Below, one piece after another: positions 24,911 through 33,092 of a DNA stretch of 41,460 nt (positions within the stretch are counted from its first letter, which is position 1; every line of letters starts with the position of its first letter). Under the pieces are notes generated by a model. That model saw only the letters and a program-made list of their open reading frames with translations. It made no database searches and was not told the origin of the DNA. The stretch is from Sphingopyxis sp. (GTDB lineage: Bacteria; Pseudomonadota; Alphaproteobacteria; Sphingomonadales; Sphingomonadaceae). Where the stretch lies: positions 1 through 41,460 of the forward strand of contig JAURVS010000468.1 of assembly GCA_030655355.1 (NCBI GenBank), read 5' to 3'. The position numbers and the translations under genes were made by a program.

Positions 24911-25082
24911 CGTCCAGCTTCCTTTTGGTTGCGATAGCCTCTTGCTTGCGGTTCTCTTCCGCAGCGCGAGCGGCTGCAGCGCCTTCGGATCGCCCCTTGA
25001 TCCAGATCCCGAGGCCAAGCGCGATGAGCGCGCCGGCTCCGGCCGCCCATCCTGAGAGCTTCGCCCATGCCCAGGCGATCAT
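24843..25082 (-). CDS. Rz-like inner-membrane spanin
   Basis: MIAWAWAKLSGWAAGAGALIALGLGIWIKGRSEGAAAARAAEENRKQEAIATKRKLDDEID...: N-terminal TM plus helix. Confidence 0.7.
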   Translation of the reverse strand: MIAWAWAKLSGWAAGAGALIALGLGIWIKGRSEGAAAARAAEENRKQEAIATKRKLDDEIDNLAPADRDKRFDSWVRKD

Positions 25083-26077
25083 GCCGCGATCTCCCGCTTA
25101 ATATCGCGAACCGCGTTGACGATGCGGTTGTGGAGCAGCAGACCAACGCCCGTCAGGACGAGCATCGCCAGCGCGATCGCAACGATGACGCGCCAGTCAC
25201 CGAGCCAGGCCGCGCCGCTGATGCCGATAGAGCCGGCCATGCCGACGATGCGCTCCCAGAACCCGGTCGTCTGCTCTACGGGCTTGTCGATGGCCTCCGG
25301 GGCTACGGCGACTGGCTTCTCTTCGATGATGGTGGTCTCGACCGTCTCGACGACGGGAGCCGACGTGACCGATGCTTTGGCCATGGCGCCGGCCGTCAGG
25401 CCAACAAGCGCGACGTGCATCGCGGCCCGCGTCTTCGGGCCAGGCTTGCCGTCGATAAGGTCCATGCCTTGGTCGGTCTGGAATTTCTTGACCGCATCGG
25501 GCGCGTAGCCGAGCAGCACAAGCGACGCCCGCCCGAGTAGCGTTACGCGGTCGGCGTAGCCGTTGAGGCCGCCGTTGATCTTCTCGGTGATGTTCTCGAC
25601 ATCGCCTTGGTCGGCGAGCCGGTTGAGTTTGCGTGTCTCCCAGTACCAGAGCGGTCCTAGCCCCTCCCAGGGATCGGTATTCATCAGCTCCGGCTTGTCG
25701 AGGAAATCCGGGCATGTCTCGTCGATATTGGCGATGCACCAGTCGCGGAAGGCCTTGGTGTTGGCCCGCCCGGTGATCTGCATGGCCGTGTGGCCTTTGA
25801 ACTTCGCCCCGTCGCCTGGCTTCGTGTTGCCGAGATCCTTGCGTCCCTCGTAGCGCTTCTGCGCTGGTGTCGGACCCCAGACCTCGCGGTCGTATCGGAA
25901 CTCGCCGCTCTCGTGCATGATCTGCGCAATGAATTGCGCGAGCCGGTGAGCCTGGTTCAAGCCGAATTTTGCACCCGCCAGCTCAAGAGCGAGAAGAACA
26001 GACGCCGCATTGGCCTGCGCCGCCGCTGTCAGCTTGTTGCGAGCAATCTTTTTGATGTGGTCGATCGTCAGGTCCAT
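25079..26077 (-). CDS. Endolysin: GH19-like muralytic domain, peptidoglycan-binding-like segment, C-terminal TM segment
   Basis: LAQFIAQIMHESGEFRYDREVWGPTPAQKRYEGRKDLGNTKPGDGAKFKGHTAMQITGRANTKAF; C-term WRVIVAIALAMLVLTGVGLLL. Confidence 0.85.
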   Translation of the reverse strand: MDLTIDHIKKIARNKLTAAAQANAASVLLALELAGAKFGLNQAHRLAQFIAQIMHESGEFRYDREVWGPTPAQKRYEGRKDLGNTKPGDGAKFKGHTAMQITGRANTKAFRDWCIANIDETCPDFLDKPELMNTDPWEGLGPLWYWETRKLNRLADQGDVENITEKINGGLNGYADRVTLLGRASLVLLGYAPDAVKKFQTDQGMDLIDGKPGPKTRAAMHVALVGLTAGAMAKASVTSAPVVETVETTIIEEKPVAVAPEAIDKPVEQTTGFWERIVGMAGSIGISGAAWLGDWRVIVAIALAMLVLTGVGLLLHNRIVNAVRDIKREIAA

Positions 26078-26095
26078 GGATCGCTCCGGGCAAAG

Positions 26096-26120
26096 AAAAA
26101 GCCCGGCGGTGAAGCCGGGC
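26096..26120 (-). terminator. Candidate minus-strand terminator
   Basis: GCCCGGC/GCCGGGC stem then TTTTT on the minus strand. Confidence 0.65.
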
Positions 26121-26183
26121 TGGGATTTCGGTTCCGATAACGGGCCCGTTGCGGTAGGGAAGTATCAGCGGGAGAAAAATGCG

Positions 26184-26300
26184 ATGGCTTGGGAGCCTTG
26201 GAACGACACCACATTTTGGTTGTTCTTCAACCTCATCGGGTGGCCGGTCTTCATTTCCATCATGGTCTGGATGCTGAAGAAGGTTAGGACCGATCCATGA
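26184..26300 (+). CDS. Tiny membrane protein, plus-strand islet
   Basis: MAWEPWNDTTFWLFFNLIGWPVFISIMVWMLKKVRTDP; gggaga RBS upstream. Confidence 0.6.
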   Translation: MAWEPWNDTTFWLFFNLIGWPVFISIMVWMLKKVRTDP

Positions 26301-26536
26301 CAATGCGCGAAGTATGGGGTGACGTCCCCCAAGTTGGCGGCAACATCCTCAGAGCGGCGGGCGGCTTCTGGCTCATTGTGCTGGGGGCCTTTTTCATGGG
26401 CCTCGCTAGGCAATTTGGCCTGCCTGCGGTAGCCTGCTATGGAATTCTCGCCATAGGGACCTTAGGCGGGCTGGCGCTTATGCTGCGTGCTTTGATGGTG
26501 CCGAGCCGCACAACGAGGACAGAGGACCATGATTGA
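26297..26536 (+). CDS. Small membrane protein, plus-strand islet
   Basis: GGNILRAAGGFWLIVLGAFFMGLARQFGLPAVACYGILAIGTLGGLALMLRALMV; overlap with previous gene. Confidence 0.65.
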   Translation: MTMREVWGDVPQVGGNILRAAGGFWLIVLGAFFMGLARQFGLPAVACYGILAIGTLGGLALMLRALMVPSRTTRTEDHD

Positions 26537-26705
26537 GACGCTGCTCATCTGGATCGGGACGTTGGCCCTGACCGGAGTCGGTTTCATGCTCGCGCTCGGG
26601 CTGATCGCCGCCGGCTGGATCATCGTCATGGGCGTCAAACACCCTGACTTCATCCGCCTGCAGCACCGCATGCTAGAAGCCCGCGGCGCCTACCGCGACC
26701 GCTAG
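26529..26705 (+). CDS. Small membrane protein, plus-strand islet
   Basis: MIETLLIWIGTLALTGVGFMLALGLIAAGWIIVMGVKHPDFIRLQHRMLEARGAYRDR. Confidence 0.6.
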   Translation: MIETLLIWIGTLALTGVGFMLALGLIAAGWIIVMGVKHPDFIRLQHRMLEARGAYRDR

Positions 26706-28084
26706 AGCGTCGGCTGTACGAAGCCGCAGGAATGGGCGTCCACCTGTTTCGCGAAATTGAGCAGGGTCAGATCGTCATGATGGCGACCGACGACCTGAAG
26801 CCCGAACCGCGACCCGTTCGCATGCGCTCCCAGAGGGATGCTGACGGCCGGAACGCCGATCAGGTTGTACAGCACGACCATGCACATGTAGGTGATCGAG
26901 TTCGGAATGGGAGTTCCGAAAAGCGGCGCCTCGACGGCATGGGTCGGCGTCAGCACGACATCGGCATCCTCAAGCCAGGTCATGTACTGTCTACGAAGCT
27001 TCCACACCTCGATCAGCGATGAGGCATGCAGCCCGTAGGAATAGCTGGCATCCACCCAAACGTTGTTGTTCGCCCAGTCGCTGGCGTGGACGTTCGGCGC
27101 GTAGGGGTAATTGTTGTTGATGACTGCGCTAGGCGCGCCCCAGAGCGCGTCATAGACCGCCATCACGCGCGCCTCTGTGACCGGGAACGCAGGTTTGCGC
27201 ACGACCGTCACGCCAGCCGCTGCCAGCCGCACGAGAAGCGCTTCCAACGCGCCCTGGACGACTGCGTCGCAGTTCCAGAGGCCGATCTTGTCGATCACCA
27301 CGACCTTTTGCAGCGGTCGCGGCGAGATCGACCAGAGCGGATGAACGTCGCTGCCGTCCCTTGTCGGGCGGTTGAGCAATTGGAGCACCAGCGAGAGATC
27401 GTCCAGGCTCCGCGCCAACGGGCCGGGGACGCAGAGATCCCGATAGACCGGCGGTCGATCGCGGGTGACTGGCCAGATGTCTCCGATGCTGGAAATCGCG
27501 CCGTAAGTCGGTTTCAGGCCATAGACGCCACACCATGACGCCGGCATTCGAATGGACCCGGCAGCATCCGTGCCGACGTCGAAGCCTGTTAGGCCTGCGG
27601 CCACCGCCGCAGCAGAGCCACCGGAAGAGCCGCCAGTCGCCCGCGCCACATTGAACGGGTTCTTGCACCGTCCCGTCGTCGCAGGCTCAGTAAAAACCAC
27701 ATCCCCGGGAGCATTTGTCTTGCCGATGAGAACGGCACCTGCTGCCTTCAAGAGATTGGCGATGTCGCTGTTCTTGCCAGGAAGCGGAACGTAGTCGACG
27801 AGAGGGTGCCCGGTGGTCGTGCGCAGCCCTTCGGTCTCGATCACTGCCTTGAGCGTGAAAGGCACGCCATCCAGCGGGCTGAGGCGAGCGCCAGCGGCGG
27901 CCCGCACGTCGGCCGCTGCGGCATCGGCCATGATCGCAGCATTCGCGCGCTGCGCCACAACCGCGTTGACCGCCGGATTCTTCGCCGTGATGCGGGTGAG
28001 GTAATCCTGGCAGATGGCAACGCTGGTCGTTGTGCCAGCCGCGATCTGCGCGCCGAGCGAACTCGCCGAGTCGAAAACGTTCAC
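26702..28084 (-). CDS. Amidase-signature (AS) family enzyme
   Basis: FTLKAVIE (Lys), ATGGSSGGSAAAVAAGLTGFDVGTDAAGSIRMPASWCGVYGLKPTYG (Ser-Ser), VLTPTHAVEAPLFG; GTG start VNVFDSASS at 28084 behind GAAGGTGG. Confidence 0.92.
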   Translation of the reverse strand: MNVFDSASSLGAQIAAGTTTSVAICQDYLTRITAKNPAVNAVVAQRANAAIMADAAAADVRAAAGARLSPLDGVPFTLKAVIETEGLRTTTGHPLVDYVPLPGKNSDIANLLKAAGAVLIGKTNAPGDVVFTEPATTGRCKNPFNVARATGGSSGGSAAAVAAGLTGFDVGTDAAGSIRMPASWCGVYGLKPTYGAISSIGDIWPVTRDRPPVYRDLCVPGPLARSLDDLSLVLQLLNRPTRDGSDVHPLWSISPRPLQKVVVIDKIGLWNCDAVVQGALEALLVRLAAAGVTVVRKPAFPVTEARVMAVYDALWGAPSAVINNNYPYAPNVHASDWANNNVWVDASYSYGLHASSLIEVWKLRRQYMTWLEDADVVLTPTHAVEAPLFGTPIPNSITYMCMVVLYNLIGVPAVSIPLGAHANGSRFGLQVVGRHHDDLTLLNFAKQVDAHSCGFVQPTL

Positions 28085-28094
28085 AATGCCACCT

Positions 28095-29198
28095 TCAAAA
28101 CCGCCAAAAGAGTTTGATTTTTCCGGCGTCGAAAGTGTCCGCGCCGCCCGCTGTGGTGAGTTGCACGCGGTCGATGGCCTGTGAGAGCGATTTGGACCCG
28201 CCGAACTGGCCGGTCGCGTTGCCTCCATCAAACGAGAAGGTTCCGGACGCGACCCATGTGTTCGTTGACGCATCGACGAGGTCGAGCATCAGCTTACCGC
28301 TCAGCAGAATGGACGAATTTACCGCCGCCGTTTGAAAACTTGCGGTATTCGCCAGAACGCCGGTCGCGCCGGCGCCAACTGCCAGCGTCGTCGAGCCGGA
28401 ATATCCCGACGTCTCAAGCCCGCCCGCATCACCCAGCACGAAGACCGGTGGCGAAGAGCCACTCGTCGAGACACCTGAGAAAACGACCTCTACGTGGGCC
28501 ACACTCGCAGGAATGCTCGTCAGCGTCTGGCCGGTGCCCGACATCGTGACGGTCGAGCCACCTGTCGTGGGAGAAGACGGTATCTGCCAGGTGCCGGCCG
28601 CAGAGAGGAATTTCGCGGCAGCAGCATCACCAGCTGCGGGCGCAGGGACCATGCCCTTGACGCCACCGGAGCCGGAATCGCCTCCAAAAGCACTGAGCAA
28701 CGCCGTCTGAGCGGCGCCATTTGAAGCCCCCGCCATGCTGCGTCCGGCACTGGTAAAATCGGCAAGAGCCGCAGCCCCCGAACCAGTGAAATACGGCACC
28801 TTGTCAGCGGCAGATGTCAGGCCGGCGATAGCCGCAAGATCGGCGTCGTATGCCTGAACGTTGGTCCCTATTACGAGTCCCAGGGCGCTCCGCCCTGCGA
28901 CAGCGTCCCCCGTCAGGATGGTCCTCCCCGTCAGTGTGCTGTCGCTGATCTGCGACGCAGTTATCTGGAACGAGGGCACAAGAGAAGAAACGTTGTATAG
29001 CTCAGTGGACCCGGTCGCTGAATTGTATCCGAGGAACTGAACATTAGGGAAACTTGGCGCTGGGTTCTCGGCGAAAGCCGTAATGTTCCAGCTAAACGTA
29101 TAAGTCAGCCCGGATTTGGTAATATCGATCGGCCCATCCCCGAGGACGTTCGCCGGGAAGACGGGGATCAGGTTGAGATTGATGATCGGCAGGGCCAT
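28095..29198 (-). CDS. Tail fiber protein
   Basis: [54 protein letters not shown]: tail-fiber repeat-type motif. Confidence 0.85.
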   Translation of the reverse strand: MALPIINLNLIPVFPANVLGDGPIDITKSGLTYTFSWNITAFAENPAPSFPNVQFLGYNSATGSTELYNVSSLVPSFQITASQISDSTLTGRTILTGDAVAGRSALGLVIGTNVQAYDADLAAIAGLTSAADKVPYFTGSGAAALADFTSAGRSMAGASNGAAQTALLSAFGGDSGSGGVKGMVPAPAAGDAAAAKFLSAAGTWQIPSSPTTGGSTVTMSGTGQTLTSIPASVAHVEVVFSGVSTSGSSPPVFVLGDAGGLETSGYSGSTTLAVGAGATGVLANTASFQTAAVNSSILLSGKLMLDLVDASTNTWVASGTFSFDGGNATGQFGGSKSLSQAIDRVQLTTAGGADTFDAGKIKLFWRF

Positions 29199-29539
29199 TA
29201 GTTCACACCCCCGTAGTAGACGGGGACGCTGCCGATGATGGTTTGTGCAGTGTCGGTGCCGTCGAAAATGATTGCCCCGACGAGGTAAGTGTCAGGGCAG
29301 AGATTCTTCATCTCGGAGGCTGGGAAGCGCACTTCGAGGATGCCTGTCGAAGGAGACGTGACCTTCCCGTCGTTGGGGGCGGAAGTCAGAACCGGCCCGC
29401 ACCCATCCATGCGGTGAACCTGCAAGGTCAGGTAGCTCAAAGGGATATCGATCAGCGAGCCGTTCGTCGGGTCGGTGTTCTTCAGCCAGAACCGCCAGTC
29501 GGCACGGTTGGAAGCGCGAGGGAACCGAATGTCCATCAT
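29198..29539 (-). CDS. Tail-associated hypothetical protein
   Basis: [48 protein letters not shown]...; between fiber genes. Confidence 0.7.
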   Translation of the reverse strand: MMDIRFPRASNRADWRFWLKNTDPTNGSLIDIPLSYLTLQVHRMDGCGPVLTSAPNDGKVTSPSTGILEVRFPASEMKNLCPDTYLVGAIIFDGTDTAQTIIGSVPVYYGGVN

Positions 29540-29546
29540 GGCTGCC

Positions 29547-30701
29547 TCACAGCTTCAAATACCAGCTGCCCAACCGCGTCGGTTGGATGCGGCTGGAGGC
29601 AAGGTTGCCGCCGAACGAAGTACCGGCAAAAGAGCCGCTAGCGATGACAGGCTCTGTCGAAATAAGGCCCGTCGAATTGGAGCCAGCGCTCGTAAATGCC
29701 AGCCCGCCCATCGCCCCATTGAGGCCCGTCCCGTTGTTGGTGCGTAGGAGCGGGGAGTTGACCGAAACAGAGACAAACCCGGATGGCGTAATGGCTGGCA
29801 GCTCTCTTTCGAGAACGGCTTGCTGAGCCACGCCACCGACTGAACCCACAACCTGGGCATCCGAAAACATCGAGAACCGAGCTGCTGTGCCAGCAGCGGT
29901 CGCCGAGGCCGCTAGGCTGAGTGTGATGGATGTACCGCTAATGGCTGTGATCGTTGTTCCGGCCTGAACATTCGCGGACACCACCGTCATGCCGATGACG
30001 AGGCCAATTGCGCTTGCGACCGTCGCGCTCGTGCTGGTGTTTGTGGTGCTAATCGTGGTCGAGCGCTGGACCCGGTTGGCGACCGTGCCGCCCATATCGT
30101 CGAGACCACCGGCTATGATGCCCTGCATGGTCGGGATGACGATCGTCTTGTTCGCAGCGAAGTCAGCGGAAACGGTCGTGCGCCCTCCGGAGACAGGCGC
30201 GACCGCATTTGAGCAATTGTTGTAGAGGAACGCGAACGCCGCTTCGGTGTCAGAGTTTGCGCGCTCAGTAGCGCCGGAGCCGGCATTGCCGATCGTCAGG
30301 TCGTTCATCCGAACCCAGCCGGAGCGAACGCCTCCCTGCAGACGCCACATGGTATCACCGGGTTGCAGGATTTGATCTTGGGTGACGATGATGCCACCGC
30401 CGCCACCGCTGTCAGGCGGGGCCGGGTTCTGGACCGTGGCGACGGTTGGGCTGATGGTCGCTCCGGTTGAACTGGTCACCCGGTATCCGAATGGGCCGTA
30501 TGGGATGAAAATCGGCGGGAAGACGCCGCTTGCGTCCGCAATGACAGGGTGCGTGTGCGGGGTAGTGGCGGCATCTGTTGTGTAGACGGCGAGCGGCGAC
30601 GTGGTACCACCGACGTAGAAGTATGCCTTTGCTCCGCCCGCTCGTTCGCCGGTGCTCGGATTGAAGACTGGGATGGGAACGGGGTTCCAAAGTAGCGCCA
30701 T
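29547..30701 (-). CDS. Tail fiber / tail protein
   Basis: MALLWNPVPIPVFNPSTGERAGGAKAYFYVGGTTSPLAVYTTDAATTPHTHPVIADASGVFPPIFIPYGPFGYRVTSS... Confidence 0.85.
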   Translation of the reverse strand: MALLWNPVPIPVFNPSTGERAGGAKAYFYVGGTTSPLAVYTTDAATTPHTHPVIADASGVFPPIFIPYGPFGYRVTSSTGATISPTVATVQNPAPPDSGGGGGIIVTQDQILQPGDTMWRLQGGVRSGWVRMNDLTIGNAGSGATERANSDTEAAFAFLYNNCSNAVAPVSGGRTTVSADFAANKTIVIPTMQGIIAGGLDDMGGTVANRVQRSTTISTTNTSTSATVASAIGLVIGMTVVSANVQAGTTITAISGTSITLSLAASATAAGTAARFSMFSDAQVVGSVGGVAQQAVLERELPAITPSGFVSVSVNSPLLRTNNGTGLNGAMGGLAFTSAGSNSTGLISTEPVIASGSFAGTSFGGNLASSRIQPTRLGSWYLKL

Positions 30702-30710
30702 GGCGGCTCC

Positions 30711-30742
30711 AAAAGAAAATGGCCGCCCTGTGAGGAGCGGCC
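30711..30742 (-). terminator. Candidate minus-strand terminator
   Basis: GGCCGC/GCGGCC stem then ATTTTCTTTT on the minus strand. Confidence 0.55.
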
Positions 30743-30817
30743 TTGGCAGAAAATGCCCGGATTCTTGGCTGATCTATCCGTGGACGGCGGTTAGCGGCTC
30801 AGGCAGAGTGCTGAGCC

Positions 30818-31117
30818 ATGAAATGGATATGGTACATCGCGCAGACGCTGTTTATCGGGTGGTTCACGTACGCCTATTGGCAGCGGCACCCAGACTCGTC
30901 ACCGACCGAATTGCTGCTTATGTTCGGCATGTGGATAGTACTCTGCGCTTTCCTGACGGCCTGCCTAACGCGTCTGTGGGACTGGATTGTCCGCCGACTG
31001 CGCCCCTTGGAGGGCCATCGAGGACAGCCTGGCGGCAAGGGCTTCCGCCCTATTGGAACCGGGGGCGGCCTGAGCAAGCCGCCTGAACGTGTCTATCGCG
31101 CCCGGATCGGTAAATAG
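30818..31117 (+). CDS. Small membrane protein on the plus strand, overlapping the 3' end of an ejection-protein gene
   Basis: MKWIWYIAQTLFIGWFTYAYWQRHPDSSPTELLLMFGMWIVLCAFLTACLTRLWDWIV. Confidence 0.5.
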   Translation: MKWIWYIAQTLFIGWFTYAYWQRHPDSSPTELLLMFGMWIVLCAFLTACLTRLWDWIVRRLRPLEGHRGQPGGKGFRPIGTGGGLSKPPERVYRARIGK

Positions 31118-33091
31118 CCGTGCAATCTGCTCGGTGTTCCGGCCAAGGCGCCACTGCTCGTAGGCATCTTTGATCCGGCCCGGGAGCTTGATACCGCCAG
31201 TGGCGACCGCGTTCGCGGCCTCCCCAACTGCGCCGCCCCGTCGAAGAACGTCTTGCGCTTCCTGATTGAAGGCAGTCCGAGAGCCGCCGCGCACGCGTTG
31301 GCCCGTGGCGCTCATGATGTTCAGGAACTCGTCGAAGCCCTGTAGCACTTGAGGTCCACCAACGCCTTGGATCGCAGCAGCAAGGTTCTCTGCCTGCTGC
31401 GTATTTCCGCGGAGCACTGCGGCAAAGCCAGCTCCGCCGAATTGGTTGGCGCCCGACTGGAGCTGCTGCGTGGCCTCGTTGAAGACGCTTTCGATATGGG
31501 TGCGAACAAGTTGCCTTGCGACAACAGGCTGCCTCTGCGCGAGGGCACCGACCGCGTCCACAATCTCCCGAGCGCTGCCGGGCAGCGGGTTGGACGGGAA
31601 AAGCGCCTCGATCGCTTGCTTGGTCCCGATATCGCGATTGGCGAGCTTGCCGATCGGCCCGGCCATCAGGGGTTCAAGGTATTGGCGGCGCAGTGCCTCC
31701 TGCTGAGCCCTGGCGGCTTCATAGCTGCCGACTTGAGCAGGCTGCGTGGCGGTGGCAGCGCGGGAGCCCGTTGCCGTCTCTGCGGCTGCGATCGGCGCCG
31801 TGCGCGCGTCGTTGAAGGCGGCCGCAATCGTGTTTCCGGAATTTGCTTGCCCTGGAACGGCAGCGTTTGTCGCTTGCTCCCGCATGCGGCGCTGCACCAT
31901 GTCGATGACACCGACCGCATCGTCAGGCAGGTTCGCAATTTGGCGGTTGAGGGCCGGATTGTTGCGGACCTCCCGAAGCGTCTGTGCAAAGAGCGGGTCG
32001 CTCATCAGGCCAGCTTGGATCTGAGCCCCGACCGGAACCGGTTCAGCCGCAGCGTAGGCCGGGCGGGTGGCCCGGTTGATGATCGCTGTGGCGTCCTGAA
32101 CGGTATCATCCGCGGCGCGGCCGATCGCGGGGCCAATACTCGATGGGGCCTGAGACTGTGCCCCGACGTTATCGAACTCCGCTCGGGCCGCACCAGCGAT
32201 CTGGCCGGGGCGCTGCGCCATGAACCCACCCATAGGGCCTGCGCCCCCGCGCGAATTCTCTACGACATGCTGAAGGCTCGTCAGGCCGGTTGCGCCGCCG
32301 TTCGAAACCTGAGCCACCGCCTCAGGCCATGTGAGAGCAACGCCCCGCGCTTGAGCCTGCTGCATAAGCTGGCCGGCAGCCGCTACGGTCGCATCGTCCA
32401 CGCCACCCATGGCGCCGGCCACAGCTGCGTTCGCGGTGGCCGGGCGCGAGGCGATAGCACCTGCGACGCCAGCGCCCAAACCAGCGACAAGTCGCGCAGG
32501 CATCTCCATCGACGGAGCGATATTTCGGGCGGCTTGTCCTGCCGTTTCGGACGCTAGAGCCGGAGCGAGTACGCCATAGCCGACGCGCTGCGCCATGGTG
32601 CCCGGTGACAGCATTCCCGGTGCAAACTCGCCAATGGTGCGGGCGTATTCGCCTGGAACCGTCTGAGGCTGGTATTTAATGCCGGGCACGACCTCAGCCG
32701 CAGCGTCAACCAGCTTTTCGCCGGAAATGACCTGATCCGGGGTCGGCAGATTAAAGATAGTGTTCTGCTTGGCCGTCTCGGCCGATGACGGCGGGGACGG
32801 AGCAGACCAATCGCCAGTTTTGGCATAATTGACTGCGCGGCCAACCGTCTGATCAGCCGCGATGTCCGCTCCCTTGCGCAAGACGCCTGCCAATGTTCCC
32901 GGCAAGCCCACGAGCCCGAGCCCGCCACGAGCGAGACCGGATGCGCCTGACTTGGCAACGTCCTCTGCAACGCCAGGCTTCGGCGCGGCCGGAGTCGGGT
33001 TGAACTTCTGAAACGCGGACATGGCAGCGCTTTGGTCGGGCGCCTCGATCTCGAATGTCTTACCGTTGGCTTCGACTTCGAAAATGGCCAT
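30965..33091 (-). CDS. Ejection / internal virion protein
   Basis: MAIFEVEANGKTFEIEAPDQSAAMSAFQKFNPTPAAPKPGVAEDVAKS...; long Ala/Gln-rich protein in ejection-protein position. Confidence 0.75.
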   Translation of the reverse strand: MAIFEVEANGKTFEIEAPDQSAAMSAFQKFNPTPAAPKPGVAEDVAKSGASGLARGGLGLVGLPGTLAGVLRKGADIAADQTVGRAVNYAKTGDWSAPSPPSSAETAKQNTIFNLPTPDQVISGEKLVDAAAEVVPGIKYQPQTVPGEYARTIGEFAPGMLSPGTMAQRVGYGVLAPALASETAGQAARNIAPSMEMPARLVAGLGAGVAGAIASRPATANAAVAGAMGGVDDATVAAAGQLMQQAQARGVALTWPEAVAQVSNGGATGLTSLQHVVENSRGGAGPMGGFMAQRPGQIAGAARAEFDNVGAQSQAPSSIGPAIGRAADDTVQDATAIINRATRPAYAAAEPVPVGAQIQAGLMSDPLFAQTLREVRNNPALNRQIANLPDDAVGVIDMVQRRMREQATNAAVPGQANSGNTIAAAFNDARTAPIAAAETATGSRAATATQPAQVGSYEAARAQQEALRRQYLEPLMAGPIGKLANRDIGTKQAIEALFPSNPLPGSAREIVDAVGALAQRQPVVARQLVRTHIESVFNEATQQLQSGANQFGGAGFAAVLRGNTQQAENLAAAIQGVGGPQVLQGFDEFLNIMSATGQRVRGGSRTAFNQEAQDVLRRGGAVGEAANAVATGGIKLPGRIKDAYEQWRLGRNTEQIARLFTDPGAIDTFRRLAQAAPGSNRAEALAARLSSMALQGAQSADNPVPQTR

Positions 33092-33092
33092 G

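Noticed and set aside
31349-32557. 402-aa plus-strand ORF
   Set aside because: Antisense to the 30965-33091 ejection protein; no recognisable motif, low-complexity Arg/Gly/Ala composition.
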